Shown: positions 19,035-27,992, counted from the stretch's first letter. The stretch: DNA of 64,000 bases from Paenarthrobacter sp. PH39-S1 (GCF_030063245.1 NZ_JASISR010000024.1:1-64000), one strand, 5' to 3'. Made by a program: numbers and translations. Notes: generated by a model from the letters alone, not told the origin.

Positions 19035-21010
19035 CAGTGTAAGTCCTGAAATTTCTGTGCGTCTTCGGAGGATTTCAGCTGCCACGGCACGCTGGCCACC
19101 ATCACGCCCGGCTGGAAATGCAGCCGCGTCTTGATCCGCAGCGCCGTCTGGTTATGCACCAGCTGCTCCCACCATTTACCCACCACATATTCCGGGATGT
19201 ACACCACGATCAGATCACGCGGGGAATCCCGGCGCATGGTGGTGATGTAGTCCATGATCGGCGTAATGGTTTCACGGTATGGGCTGGCCAGCACCGTCAG
19301 CGGTACCGGAATGGCCAACTTTTCCCAGTCCTGGATCGTCTGCTCGGTCTCCACCGGGTCCAGATCCACCGTGATGGCGTCGAGCCGGGAGGGACGCGAC
19401 GCCCGCGCATACGCCAGCGCCCGCAGCACCGGTTTGCGCACATGCGACACCAACAGCACCGCGTGCACCCGAGACGGCAGGGCCCGGGGCGAGGAATCCT
19501 CGTCCACGGCCAGCTCCTTGGCCACTCTCTCGTAGTGCATCCGTATGCTCAGCATGATCATGAACAGGAAGAACATGGCCAGCAGTGCGATCCACGCGCC
19601 CTGCTCAAATTTGGTGATCAGCACAATGATCAGCACCGTCAGCGTCATCAGGAAGCCGACGCCGTTGATCACCCTCGACCTCAGCATCCGCACTCGTGAG
19701 ACTTTGTCATTGACCGTGCGCAACAGTCTCGTCCAGTGCCGGACCATGCCTATCTGGCTGGCGGTAAAGGAGATGAACACTCCTACGATGTAGAGCTGAA
19801 TAAGTTTGGTCACGTCGGCGTCGAAGGCGATGATCAGCACCAGCGCGCCCACGGCCAGGGCGATGACGCCGTTGCTGAACGCGAGCCTGTCACCGCGGGT
19901 GCGCAGCTGCCGAGGCAGATAACCGTCCTGGGCCAGGATCGAGGCCAGCACCGGAAAGCCATTGAACGCGGTATTGGACGCAAAGACCAGGATGACGCCG
20001 GTGGCGGCCACAATGATGAAGAACAGAATGGAACCTGTGCCAAAGACCGTGCCGGCGATCTGGCTGATGACGGGGTTCTGCACGTAACCGTCCGGCAGAG
20101 CCTGGCCATTGAGCCTGAATTCACTCACCGGATCCTGCGCCATCTGGACTCCGGTTGTCCTAGCGAGGTACAGGATGCCGGCGATCATTGCGGCGGCGAT
20201 CGCTCCCAGCAGCAACAGCGTGGTAGCAGCATTCTTGCTCTTAGGCTTCTGAAAATTTGGCACACCGTTGCTTATGGCCTCCACACCCGTCAATGCAGCG
20301 GCGCCCGACGAGAACGCCCGCAACAGCAGGAATCCCCCGGCCAGTCCCACCAGTCCGTTTTCGAAATCCGACTGCGGAACAATATCGAAAGCGGCCGACG
20401 GCGCCCGTCCCAGGTTTCCGGTCACCGCCTCGATCAGCCCCGTCACCGTCATCCCGAGAATACAGAAGATGAAGATATAGGTGGGGACGGCAAAAACGCT
20501 GCCGGCTTCCTTGATTCCACGCAGATTCACCAGAGCCAGCAGCACCACTCCGATCGTCGCCACCAAGGCCTGGGTCCCGTGCATCCCGGGAACCGCCGTG
20601 GCCAGGTAATTGGCTGCGGAAGACATGGATACCGCGACGGTCAGGACGTAGTCCACGAGCAGCGCGGAAGCGACCGTCAGGCCCGCGGTCTTGCCGAGAT
20701 TAACATTGGCGATCTCATAGTCCCCGCCGCCGGAGGGATACGCATGCACATTCTGCCGGTAGGACGCGACGACGGTCAGCAGCACTATCATCACCGCAAT
20801 GCCCACCCACGGCGCCAAGGTGACAGCCGCTGCGCCGGCCAGAGCTAGGGTCAACAGGATTTCGTCCGGGGCATAGGCCACGGAGGAGAGCGCGTCAGAG
20901 GCATAAACCGGCAGCGCGATCCGCTTCGGCAGGAGCGTGTGGGCAAGACTGTCGTTCCGGAAGGGACGACCGACCAGCACCCGCTTAAATGCGTTGAAAA
21001 AAGTCAGCAC
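19034..21010 (-). CDS. APC-superfamily permease, KimA-like potassium importer
   Basis: This is a membrane protein of about 658 residues with 12 hydrophobic segments followed by a soluble C-terminal domain (~from residue 480). Signatures resembling Bacillus KimA are ASDALSSVAY near the start, ASYRQNVHAYPSGGGDYEIA and LLVDYVLTVAVSMS. Two TrkA-type regulatory genes divergently adjacent support K+ transport. An ATG at 21031 has no ribosome site. GTG at 21010 has AAAGGTAG five bases upstream, and the resulting start (MLTFFNAFKRVLVGRPF) aligns with the KimA N-terminus, so I prefer it. Amino-acid transport is the main alternative. Its stop overlaps the methyltransferase start. Confidence 0.85.
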   Translation of the reverse strand: MLTFFNAFKRVLVGRPFRNDSLAHTLLPKRIALPVYASDALSSVAYAPDEILLTLALAGAAAVTLAPWVGIAVMIVLLTVVASYRQNVHAYPSGGGDYEIANVNLGKTAGLTVASALLVDYVLTVAVSMSSAANYLATAVPGMHGTQALVATIGVVLLALVNLRGIKEAGSVFAVPTYIFIFCILGMTVTGLIEAVTGNLGRAPSAAFDIVPQSDFENGLVGLAGGFLLLRAFSSGAAALTGVEAISNGVPNFQKPKSKNAATTLLLLGAIAAAMIAGILYLARTTGVQMAQDPVSEFRLNGQALPDGYVQNPVISQIAGTVFGTGSILFFIIVAATGVILVFASNTAFNGFPVLASILAQDGYLPRQLRTRGDRLAFSNGVIALAVGALVLIIAFDADVTKLIQLYIVGVFISFTASQIGMVRHWTRLLRTVNDKVSRVRMLRSRVINGVGFLMTLTVLIIVLITKFEQGAWIALLAMFFLFMIMLSIRMHYERVAKELAVDEDSSPRALPSRVHAVLLVSHVRKPVLRALAYARASRPSRLDAITVDLDPVETEQTIQDWEKLAIPVPLTVLASPYRETITPIMDYITTMRRDSPRDLIVVYIPEYVVGKWWEQLVHNQTALRIKTRLHFQPGVMVASVPWQLKSSEDAQKFQDLH

Positions 21011-21036
21011 GGTTCTACCTTTGAGGCTCATATGCG

Positions 21037-21060
21037 GCCAAGGCAGGGACCAGCCTTGGC
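21037..21060. other. Hairpin in the leader of the KimA-like gene
   Basis: GCCAAGGC (21037-21044) pairs perfectly with GCCTTGGC (21053-21060) around 8 nt, just upstream of the permease start. It could be an operator or a leader RNA stem. I could not fit a known riboswitch consensus. Confidence 0.4.
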
Positions 21061-21240
21061 GTCAGTATCAACGCCACTTTACGGCACGGCCAGCGCGAAG
21101 GCTCCGGCAGGACTGACAAGTTACCCGCGCCGGTGGGCACGAGTTGGTCAGCGTGTATCGGGCAGCGGATAATGTCCACGAACGAGTTCACCATCCGCGT
21201 GGCAAAGAACGTCACGGAACAAGCACCTTGAGGAGGGCCA

Positions 21241-21915
21241 ATGGCGCATTTCGTGATCATGGGCTGTGGCCGGGTCGGCGCCACGTTGGCGCATACGCTG
21301 GAGGACGCCGGACATTCGGTGGCCATTATCGATCAGGACGACCGTGCCTTCCGCCGGTTAAGGACGGGCTTTGCCGGCCGCAAGGTCACCGGCGTCGGCT
21401 TTGACCGGGAAACACTCAAGCAGGCGGACATCGAAAACGCTTACGCCTTCGCCGCTGTTTCCAGTGGTGATAATTCCAATGTGCTGGCCACACGCGTGGC
21501 ACGGGAGACCTTCCACGTGGAGCACGTCGTCGCCCGCATCTATGATCCGGGCCGCGCGGAGATCTACCAGCGTCTTGGCATTCCCACCGTCGCAGCCGTG
21601 CGCTGGAGCGCGGACCAGGTGCTCCGAAGGATTCTGCCGGAGGCCACCATCAGCGGGGACTTCCGCGAGCCGTCCGGCCGGCTGATCCTCACCGAGGTCA
21701 ATCTGCACGCGGGCTGGATCGGCCGACATGTGCTGGACATCGAAAAGGCCGCCGGCTGCAAGGTGGCCTATCTGACCCGATTCGGCGAGGGCATGCTGCC
21801 CCGCGCGGACACCAGCTACCAGCAGGGCGACACCGTCCATGTGATGCTGCCGGTGGCAGAAAATTCCGAGATCAGCCGCATTCTTGCCAGCGCCCCAGCC
21901 AAGGAGTCCGAGTGA
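21241..21915 (+). CDS. TrkA-family potassium uptake regulator (CeoB-like)
   Basis: This 224-residue cytoplasmic protein has an N-terminal Rossmann RCK-N domain (MGCGRVGATLAHTLEDAG, then acidic VAIIDQD for nucleotide ribose) and a C-terminal RCK-C domain from about residue 140. Such proteins gate K+ transporters in response to nucleotides (NAD(H), ATP/ADP or c-di-AMP). GAGGAGG lies 5 nt upstream of the ATG. It overlaps the next gene by four bases (GTGA), and the pair is divergent from the KimA-like permease, its likely partner. Confidence 0.92.
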   Translation: MAHFVIMGCGRVGATLAHTLEDAGHSVAIIDQDDRAFRRLRTGFAGRKVTGVGFDRETLKQADIENAYAFAAVSSGDNSNVLATRVARETFHVEHVVARIYDPGRAEIYQRLGIPTVAAVRWSADQVLRRILPEATISGDFREPSGRLILTEVNLHAGWIGRHVLDIEKAAGCKVAYLTRFGEGMLPRADTSYQQGDTVHVMLPVAENSEISRILASAPAKESE

Positions 21916-22586
21916 AAGTCGTCATAGTGGGATCCGGCAGCGTCGGATCCTCGATCGCCCGGGAGCTGCTTTTGCACGGGCACGAGATTCTGCTGATCGA
22001 TCCGAAACCGGAGGTGATCGGCCGCAGCGGCCTGCGCGGTGCGCGCTGGCTGGTTGGGGACGCCTGCGAAATCAGCACGCTCAGGGAAGCCAGACTCGAA
22101 GAGGCGGATGTCGTGGTCTCGGCAACCGGTGACGACAAGGTCAACCTGGTGGTCTCGCTGCTGGCCAAGACGGAGTTCGGTGTCCGACGCACGGTCGGTA
22201 GGGTCAATAACCCGAAAAACGACTGGATGTTCGACGATTCCTGGGGGGTTGATGTCGCGGTGAACACGCCGCGGCTGATGACAGCCCTGGTGGAGGAAGC
22301 GGTGGAAATCGGCGATCTGGTGCGTCTGCTGACGCTGCAGTCCGGGGTCTCCGCACTGGTGGAGTTCACCGTGCCCGGGGACGCGGAGGTGATCGGCAGC
22401 ACCGTCGGTTCCATTACGTGGCCGGCGGATTCCACCCTGGTGGCCATTCTTCGCGACGAAGCACCGATCACCCCGAGCATCGACGACGTAATCGACAGCG
22501 GCGATGAGCTGTTCTTCCTGACCACCATCGCGGCCGAAGACGAGCTCAGGGCGTTGTTGTCCCCGCGGAAGCCGGCCCGGCAGTAG
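21912..22586 (+). CDS. TrkA-family potassium uptake regulator (CeoC-like)
   Basis: The product has 224 residues with the same two-domain layout as the preceding gene: Rossmann VGSGSVGSSIARELLLHG followed by ILLIDPK, then an RCK-C domain. The two proteins probably form a hetero-oligomeric gating ring. The GTG start is coupled to the upstream stop. The last 41 bp overlap the 3' end of the convergent DUF3159 gene, so no terminator separates them. Confidence 0.92.
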   Translation: MKVVIVGSGSVGSSIARELLLHGHEILLIDPKPEVIGRSGLRGARWLVGDACEISTLREARLEEADVVVSATGDDKVNLVVSLLAKTEFGVRRTVGRVNNPKNDWMFDDSWGVDVAVNTPRLMTALVEEAVEIGDLVRLLTLQSGVSALVEFTVPGDAEVIGSTVGSITWPADSTLVAILRDEAPITPSIDDVIDSGDELFFLTTIAAEDELRALLSPRKPARQ

Positions 22587-23445
22587 AAGATCCGCTGGCG
22601 GGTTCCGCAGCGGGGTCTTCCGCGGCCACCGGACGGCTGATCAGCCAGGCCAACCACAGGCCGAGCGCGTACAGCGGCAACCCCATGATCAGCCGGGTGG
22701 CGCCCAGGGCACCCACCTGGTCCGCGAGATACAGCGGAAGCTGCACGGCCAGCCGAAGCCCCATCACGGCGATCAACATCCAGGTGGCGGCCCGGTAGGC
22801 TCGCATCCGTCCGGCGTCCTGACGCCAGCGCAGCCCCTCGTTGCGCACATAGCCGAAGATCACCCCCATCACGGGCCATTTCACCAGGATCGAGATCAGC
22901 ATCGCCGCCATGTAGGCCGCGTTGGTGAAGAATCCGGGGACGTAATAATCCTTGGCCTCGCCGGTGGTGCGGCTGATGAAAACCGAAATGACCACCCCCG
23001 CCAGGCCGGCGAGAGCCTGCGTCAGCGTCTCCCGCTTCAGGAGCCGTGCCACGGTGAACACGACAGCGACGGCCAGCGAGACAATGAGCGAGACATTCAA
23101 CGCACCCGTGATGGTGAACAGCACCACGAAAACCAGCCCCGGGCAAACGCTCTCGGCGATGCCGCGCCAACCCCCGGCGGCTTTCAGCAGATCAATCTGC
23201 CCGTTGTCCTTGCGCTCCAGACCAGAATTCGTGGCCACCTCCCGCGCCAGTCCAGCCAGCGTCGGAGCATCGGGAGCCGCGCCGCTCCCTAGGCCCGGCC
23301 GGGCCGCGGGCAGCCGGGATCCCAGCACTTGACCCCGCGGCGGTTGAGAGGGGGGCTGTTGAGACGGCGGCTGTTGAGACGGCGGCTGCTGAGACGGCGG
23401 CTGCTGAGACGGGGGCTGCCGGGTACGGTCTTCGGGGTTATTCAA
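22546..23445 (-). CDS. DUF3159 domain-containing membrane protein
   Basis: The product has 299 residues. A Gln/Pro-rich N-terminal tail carries a PPSQQ repeat (~residues 9-35). The conserved DUF3159 core follows, with about six membrane helices (from ~95 to 270) and conserved AGGWRGIAESVCPGLVFV, VKWPVMGVIFGYVRNEGLRWR and LRLAVQLPLYLAD. A Ser/Ala/Thr-rich tail ends the protein. The start is TTG immediately after the TAG of the OB-fold gene, with AGGAG upstream. The family is actinobacterial and its function is unknown. It overlaps ceoC convergently by 41 bp. Confidence 0.88.
   Translation of the reverse strand: MNNPEDRTRQPPSQQPPSQQPPSQQPPSQQPPSQPPRGQVLGSRLPAARPGLGSGAAPDAPTLAGLAREVATNSGLERKDNGQIDLLKAAGGWRGIAESVCPGLVFVVLFTITGALNVSLIVSLAVAVVFTVARLLKRETLTQALAGLAGVVISVFISRTTGEAKDYYVPGFFTNAAYMAAMLISILVKWPVMGVIFGYVRNEGLRWRQDAGRMRAYRAATWMLIAVMGLRLAVQLPLYLADQVGALGATRLIMGLPLYALGLWLAWLISRPVAAEDPAAEPASGSSTAGPASAGTTTP
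23340..23420. repeat. 15-bp tandem repeat in the DUF3159 gene
   Basis: Five to six units close to GGCTGTTGAGACGGC lie head to tail (clear units 23354-23413). On the minus strand they encode Pro-Pro-Ser-Gln-Gln repeats, five codons per unit. Confidence 0.9.
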
Positions 23446-23820
23446 CTAGATCTCCTGTTTGCCGATAATTTCATACCGCGGGTTGAACATTGTCGGCAGA
23501 CCATCCCTCAGGGCGACCATGCCCTCGAACCACAGCCGGGTTCCCGGCGCAATGCCGGGCACCCGCCGTCGTCCGAGCCAGATCACCCGGATGCGGTGGT
23601 TCTGTTTTCCGTTCGCCGTCACGCCCGGCCTGACGGCGCCGCCCGGTACAGGCAGCAGATATTTATCCACGTCGGTGATGATGGCGGAAAACTCCGGTGC
23701 CCGGCCGGGTGGAAGGATCGTCACCGAGTCGACAAAACCGCTGCAGCGGACACGTCCGCGCGCGGGCAGGGCACAGATGGGCGTCCCCTCCTGCACTTCG
23801 ACGGGCTGACGGTCAGGCAC
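23446..23820 (-). CDS. OB-fold nucleic-acid-binding domain protein
   Basis: This 124-residue protein fits a single five-strand OB barrel (RGRVRCSGFVDSVTILPP, FSAIITDVD, RIRVIWLGRRRVPGIAPGTRLWFEGMV). Actinobacterial genomes carry this small gene beside DUF3159, DUF3710 and dut. It starts 5 nt after the DUF3710 stop and directly abuts DUF3159, so the three are one transcript. Nucleic-acid binding is inferred from the fold only. Confidence 0.82.
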   Translation of the reverse strand: MPDRQPVEVQEGTPICALPARGRVRCSGFVDSVTILPPGRAPEFSAIITDVDKYLLPVPGGAVRPGVTANGKQNHRIRVIWLGRRRVPGIAPGTRLWFEGMVALRDGLPTMFNPRYEIIGKQEI

Positions 23821-23825
23821 GGAAA

Positions 23826-24593
23826 CTAACCAATTTGGGTGATTTCCGGCCCGCGTCGGTACGGCTCGCCGCCCTGGCCCTCCGCGGGCTGTTCCGCGGG
23901 AACATGTCCGGTGCCATCCGCTATAGCATCCTTGGGGAGCCGCAGGGCCAGCAGGTCACGCGGCGGAAGCGGGCTGTCACCGCGGACGACGACGACGGCG
24001 CGGAAGAGCGTTTCCAGCGGCGCCGCCGCATCCCGGTCCAGGGCCGCGTCGCCGCCGAGCACGCCGCGAAGAAACCACCGCGGGCCGTCCACGCCGATAA
24101 AACGGGCCACCCGTAATCCGCGGCTGCCATCGGCCGCCACGGCGGGCAGCTTGGCCAGGAGTTCCGGGCCAAACATACCGTCAAGTTCCTCGATGCTGCC
24201 GCTTTGCGAGCCAACGGACAGGCCGATCTGCTCCCGGATTTCCGGCCACAGGCCTTCCGAGCGCGGGGCCGCGAAGGCCTGTAGCTGAAGGCTCGAACCA
24301 GCCAGGTCCAGCGTCACGGCAATGACGCGTTGGGTCCGCTCTTCCACTTCCAGACGCAGTTGGAGTCCGTCGTACGGGGTGATGAGCAGGGCACCGAGAT
24401 CAAGGTAACCGTCGCGGGTGGAAATTTCATCCGCATCGAAGGGTCCGTGAACCGCGCGATCATAGGCGACGTCGGTGGGGTCACTCACGCTCAAGTGCCG
24501 ATCCTCAGCGGGGGCCACGGTGTTCGCGTCGTCCTGCGTCCCATCGGCCCGGCCCGGGCCTTTGGAGTTTTTCTTGCCTAACCCAAAAACCAT
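23826..24593 (-). CDS. DUF3710 domain-containing protein
   Basis: This 255-residue soluble protein of the actinobacterial DUF3710 family has the conserved blocks DGYLDLGALLITPYDGLQLRLEVEE-type, EGLWPEIREQI and GVDGPRWFLRGVLGG. It starts MVFGLGKKNSKG at 24593, where AAAGGAG lies 10 nt upstream. The 73-residue in-frame extension to 24812 lacks family similarity. A short acidic linker (residues ~15-40) comes before the core. The function is unknown. The order dut-DUF3710-OB-DUF3159 is a conserved neighbourhood, from memory rather than from a search. Confidence 0.88.
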   Translation of the reverse strand: MVFGLGKKNSKGPGRADGTQDDANTVAPAEDRHLSVSDPTDVAYDRAVHGPFDADEISTRDGYLDLGALLITPYDGLQLRLEVEERTQRVIAVTLDLAGSSLQLQAFAAPRSEGLWPEIREQIGLSVGSQSGSIEELDGMFGPELLAKLPAVAADGSRGLRVARFIGVDGPRWFLRGVLGGDAALDRDAAAPLETLFRAVVVVRGDSPLPPRDLLALRLPKDAIADGTGHVPAEQPAEGQGGEPYRRGPEITQIG

Positions 24594-24699
24594 CGTGAGG
24601 TATCTCCTTTGACTATGTTCGCAATATTCATTCCCGTGGCGATTCCACGTCTTGGTCCGGACGTCCCGCGACCCTGGCGGCAATTGCGGTGGACGGCCC

Positions 24700-25215
24700 T
24701 CAGCTGAATCCGCCGGTGGAGCCGAAGCCCCCGGTTCCACGAACGGAGTCCGGCAGTTCGACAACCGGGATAAAGACTGCATGCTCCACGCGCTGAATGA
24801 CCATCTGTGCAATTCTATCTCCGCGGGAAAGGCTGATGCTGTGGGAAGCGTCGGTATTGAGCAGAGTCACGGCAATTTCCCCGCGGTAGCCGGCGTCGAC
24901 CGTGCCGGGAGCGTTGACGATGGTCAGTCCGTGCTTTGTGGCCAGCCCGGAACGCGGGTGGATCAGCGCCACATACCCCGCCGGCAGGGCGACCGCGACT
25001 CCGGTGGGCACCAGCACCCGTTCGCCGGGTGCAATAAGGAGGTCCAGCCTGGTCCGCAGGTCCGCACCTGCATCACCGGGATGGGCGTAGCCGGGTGCTT
25101 CGATCCCAGCATCAAGCATTTTCAGCTGCACCTGGAGCCGTGCCGCCCCGGTGCCGCCCGCAGGTGCGGGTGCGGCGGCCGGCCCGGGAGTTACCTCAAA
25201 ATTATCTTCGCTCAC
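24700..25215 (-). CDS. dut: dUTP diphosphatase
   Basis: This 171-residue trimeric enzyme hydrolyses dUTP to dUMP and PPi. All five motifs are visible: AGADLRT (I), PRSGLA (II), GTVDAGYRGEI with the catalytic Asp and Tyr (III), RGDRIAQMV (IV) and the C-terminal RGTGGFGSTG arm (V) that closes over the nucleotide. A 25-residue Ala/Pro-rich N-terminal tail precedes the core. It is divergent from the DUF3093 gene and probably leads the DUF3710-OB-DUF3159 set. Confidence 0.96.
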   Translation of the reverse strand: MSEDNFEVTPGPAAAPAPAGGTGAARLQVQLKMLDAGIEAPGYAHPGDAGADLRTRLDLLIAPGERVLVPTGVAVALPAGYVALIHPRSGLATKHGLTIVNAPGTVDAGYRGEIAVTLLNTDASHSISLSRGDRIAQMVIQRVEHAVFIPVVELPDSVRGTGGFGSTGGFS

Positions 25216-25316
25216 AGCAGATCACTCTAGCGGTTACCAACGGCACGGTCCGTGCGCGGCCGGCGCACCGTGCCGGCCAAGATGAAAACATCCGGGAAAG
25301 GTGAAAAACTGTCGCT

Positions 25317-25793
25317 ATGTCCCAAAATTCCGCGATGAACACCGCGCCGGCCGCCGCCGTCATCTACTCCGAGAAGCTCTGGCCTAACCCGTGGATCTGG
25401 ATTGTCGTCGTCGGGCTCTCCGGTGCCGGCATTCTGGTCCTTGCTCCGATCAGCATGCTGGCCGGTTATCTGGCCGCTGCCGCCCTTTTCCTGATCATGG
25501 CAATTCTCCTGCTCACCTCAACACCGCGCATCGAGGTGACCGAGGATACGGTGCAGGTGGGGCGCGCCAACATCGAACGCCGCTTCGTTGGCACCGTCGA
25601 AGGTTTCCGCGGCGAGGACGCCACCGCCCAGCGCGGTACGCAGCTGAACGGACTGGCATACCTGTGCATCCGCGGCTGGATCGGCCCCGTGGTCAAAATA
25701 GCCATAACCGACGAAGCGGACCGCACTCCGTACTGGCTGGCATCAACGAGGCACCCAGAAAAGCTTGTCGCCGCCCTGACCGCCCCGGCCTAA
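25317..25793 (+). CDS. DUF3093 domain-containing membrane protein
   Basis: This 158-residue protein has two adjacent membrane helices (about residues 27-67) followed by a soluble domain of about 85 residues containing TPRIEVTEDTVQVGRANIE and YLCIRGWIGPVVKI. It matches the actinobacterial DUF3093 family of unknown role. It is divergent from dut with about 100 nt between. AAAGG lies upstream of the ATG. Confidence 0.87.
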   Translation: MSQNSAMNTAPAAAVIYSEKLWPNPWIWIVVVGLSGAGILVLAPISMLAGYLAAAALFLIMAILLLTSTPRIEVTEDTVQVGRANIERRFVGTVEGFRGEDATAQRGTQLNGLAYLCIRGWIGPVVKIAITDEADRTPYWLASTRHPEKLVAALTAPA

Positions 25794-25915
25794 ACGTCCC
25801 TCCGCGGACGAACGTCCCGCTACTACAGCTCCGCCGGCCGGGCATCGGGCACTCCGCCGTCGCCGGCTAGACGTCGGGCCCTCCGCAGTCGCCGGCCGGG
25901 CAGAACGGCAGGTAC

Positions 25916-26215
25916 TCAGCTTTCGCAGTCCCGGCAGAAGAGCATTCCGTTGTTTTCCCGGGCAATCTGCGACCGGTGCCGGACCAGGAAACAGGATGAA
26001 CAGGTGAATTCATCGGGCTGCGGCGGCACCACTGTCACCAGCAGCTCTTCGCCGGAGGGGTCTGCTCCGGGCAGTTCAAAGGCCTCGGCCGCTTCCGCCT
26101 CGTCTTCGTCCACCACGGCCGATTTCGTATCGGTGCGGTGGTTTTTCAGCTCGTCAATAGAGTCTGCACGGAGTTCATCGTCGGACGTCCGAGGCGCATC
26201 GTAGTCAGTCGCCAT
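25916..26215 (-). CDS. DUF4193 domain-containing protein (zinc-ribbon-like)
   Basis: This 99-residue acidic protein ends in a CxxC-x(n)-CxxC zinc ribbon (FTCSSCFLVRHRSQ and MLFCRDCES). The N-terminal half is rich in Asp and Glu. The DUF4193 family is conserved in actinobacteria next to sepH and dut. Its function is unknown, and the zinc ribbon suggests protein or nucleic-acid contact. Confidence 0.9.
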   Translation of the reverse strand: MATDYDAPRTSDDELRADSIDELKNHRTDTKSAVVDEDEAEAAEAFELPGADPSGEELLVTVVPPQPDEFTCSSCFLVRHRSQIARENNGMLFCRDCES

Positions 26216-26572
26216 AATTTCTTATCTCACGCTCCGGTAGGTGTTGCTCGGTTACTGATTTTCCCCTGCACCGCCGACGTTGCCGGACCGGCGGGTGTTG
26301 AAGGATCCGGGATTGAGGATCCTGGTCCAGGGACCGGGCGACCCGCTTTCGGCTCACCCGAATCAGGCATCCTTGGATGCACGTCTGGTCAAACGCCAGG
26401 GACCTTGGATTTGTGCCCGCAACGGCGGCATTTCTCCCACGGCGGATCCGCCGGTCCTCAGTTCCACCGGCCGATGATCCGGATGTCTTCACGCCACGCC
26501 TGCACCGGTAGTAGGAAAAGGGTGCGTTCAGTGGCAAAGTTTTCCATGATGTAGTGAGAGGCTGGAGGGCTT
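26216..26572. other. Intergenic region between DUF4193 and sepH
   Basis: These 357 bp separate divergent genes and must hold both promoters. Small inverted repeats are visible (GCATCCTTGGATGC near 26367-26380, and GGATCC-centred repeats around 26304-26325). Minus-strand open frames here show no family features. I do not recognise any RNA gene. Confidence 0.5.
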
Positions 26573-27961
26573 ATGCAGGATTTGCGGTTGGTGGGTGTCC
26601 ATGATGGCGGCGAACATCTGCTTCTCAGTGGTGCCGGTGGCGACATATACCGTCTGCGTATCGACGAGGCGCTGCGCGTAGCGGCCTCGCGTTCCGCCAA
26701 GGCCATTCGTCAGACTCCCCGGGACACCGGTGAGGCGAAGCCGCGCCTGTCTCCGCGCGACATCCAGATGCAGATCCGTGCCGGCGCCACCGTGGAATCG
26801 ATCGCCGAGTCCTCCGGACTGGACCTCGCGCACATCCGCCGGTACGAAGGACCGGTGCAGGCCGAGCGCGACTTCATTGCCCGTCAGGCCCGGGCCGTCG
26901 AAGTGTCCGCGGCCGTTCCGGCCCATGACGGGTACCGTTCCGCCTTTGGCGACAATGCAGCTACCCTTGACGAGATGGTGGCCTACCGGCTGGCCGCGTT
27001 CGGCATCGATCCTGCCAGCGTCGAGTGGGATGCCTGGCGTCGCCCGGATGGGACCTGGACCGTTACCGCCGATTTCAACACCGCCGCTTTCAACACCGCC
27101 GCTTCCAACACCGCCGCTGCCAACGCTGCCGCTTCCAACGCCGCTGCTGCCAACGCCGCTGATGCCGAAACCGGCAGCGCGGGGGCGGTCGCCAGCATCG
27201 GGGAGCCTGCACCGGCCCAGTGGACCTTCAGCCCAGGCCGCAAGACCATCCACAACGCCAACCGCTGGGCGCAGCAGCTTAGTGAACTTGAGCCGCTTGA
27301 CAGCCCGCTCCCCGGCCGCCGGCTCACCGCCGTCGCCGACAGGCCCTTTGATTTTGAGGCCCAGGCAGCGCTGGAGTCCGAGACCGCAGACGACGACGGC
27401 GAAGCGGCCGATCCCTCCAACGCCGACAGTGACGCCGACGGTCTGCTGGATATGCTCCGCTCCCGGCGTGGACAGCGGCTCGGGGTGGACGAGGACGAAG
27501 ACGATGCCTTGGCGGCGCTGCTCACAAGCGGCGTTCCGGCAGCCCATCCGCGTCAGTTGGCCCCCCCAACGGATGCGGCGGAGCCCGCCGCGGACAGCGC
27601 GGATTCCGCGGATGGTGGCTCGGCAACCGGGTCGGATGCCCCCCGCCGGCCGGAAAGCCGGTCCCGCGCCTTCCCACTCCTCAGTCTGGCACCGCGGCCC
27701 GCGGAGCCTGCTCCGGACAGCATCGCGTTGCACAATGTCAGCACGCAGACCCGCGAAATCAGGATGTCGGCCGCACCCAGAACCCCTCCGGCAGCAGCCG
27801 GCTCCGCTCCGGCAGCCCGGGACCTGCCGGCACAACCGCTGGCCGCACCGACGTCGTCCTCCGACACCCCAGACCGCGCGGACCGCAAGGCCGCTGTGAA
27901 ACCCAAGCGCTCCAGTGTTCCAAGCTGGGACGAAATCGTGTTCGGCACGAAGGGCGACTGA
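26573..27961 (+). CDS. sepH: SepH-type septation protein (DUF3071)
   Basis: SepH binds FtsZ and promotes Z-ring assembly in actinobacteria. The 462-residue product has the N-terminal DUF3071 domain (residues 1-~165: MQDLRLVGVHDGGEHLLL, then LSPRDIQMQIRAGATVESIAESSGLDLAHIRRYEGPV-type helix-turn-helix). It continues with a disordered Ala/Asp/Pro-rich region and a short conserved C-terminal segment KRSSVPSWDEIVFGTK, where SepH contacts FtsZ. A run of six 15-bp repeats encodes an Asn/Thr/Ala linker at ~168-197. GGAGGG lies upstream of the ATG. A terminator follows at 27993-28026. Confidence 0.92.
   Translation: MQDLRLVGVHDGGEHLLLSGAGGDIYRLRIDEALRVAASRSAKAIRQTPRDTGEAKPRLSPRDIQMQIRAGATVESIAESSGLDLAHIRRYEGPVQAERDFIARQARAVEVSAAVPAHDGYRSAFGDNAATLDEMVAYRLAAFGIDPASVEWDAWRRPDGTWTVTADFNTAAFNTAASNTAAANAAASNAAAANAADAETGSAGAVASIGEPAPAQWTFSPGRKTIHNANRWAQQLSELEPLDSPLPGRRLTAVADRPFDFEAQAALESETADDDGEAADPSNADSDADGLLDMLRSRRGQRLGVDEDEDDALAALLTSGVPAAHPRQLAPPTDAAEPAADSADSADGGSATGSDAPRRPESRSRAFPLLSLAPRPAEPAPDSIALHNVSTQTREIRMSAAPRTPPAAAGSAPAARDLPAQPLAAPTSSSDTPDRADRKAAVKPKRSSVPSWDEIVFGTKGD
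27074..27163 (+). repeat. 15-bp tandem repeats in sepH
   Basis: Six consecutive 15-bp units related to TTCAACACCGCCGCT diverge gradually toward GCCAACGCCGCTGAT. They encode an Asn-Thr/Ala-Ala-Ala linker after the DUF3071 domain. Confidence 0.88.
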
Positions 27962-27992
27962 TATGTAGGATGGTTTGTCAAGAGGCATAGGT

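Noticed and set aside
21011-21240. Possible c-di-AMP (ydaO-type) riboswitch upstream of the KimA-like gene
   Set aside because: Only one short hairpin was seen. I could not place the conserved pseudoknot elements by eye, so no riboswitch is annotated.
26528-27988. 486-codon minus-strand frame opposite sepH
   Set aside because: It is explained by sepH on the plus strand. Its repeats merely mirror the sepH tandem repeats.
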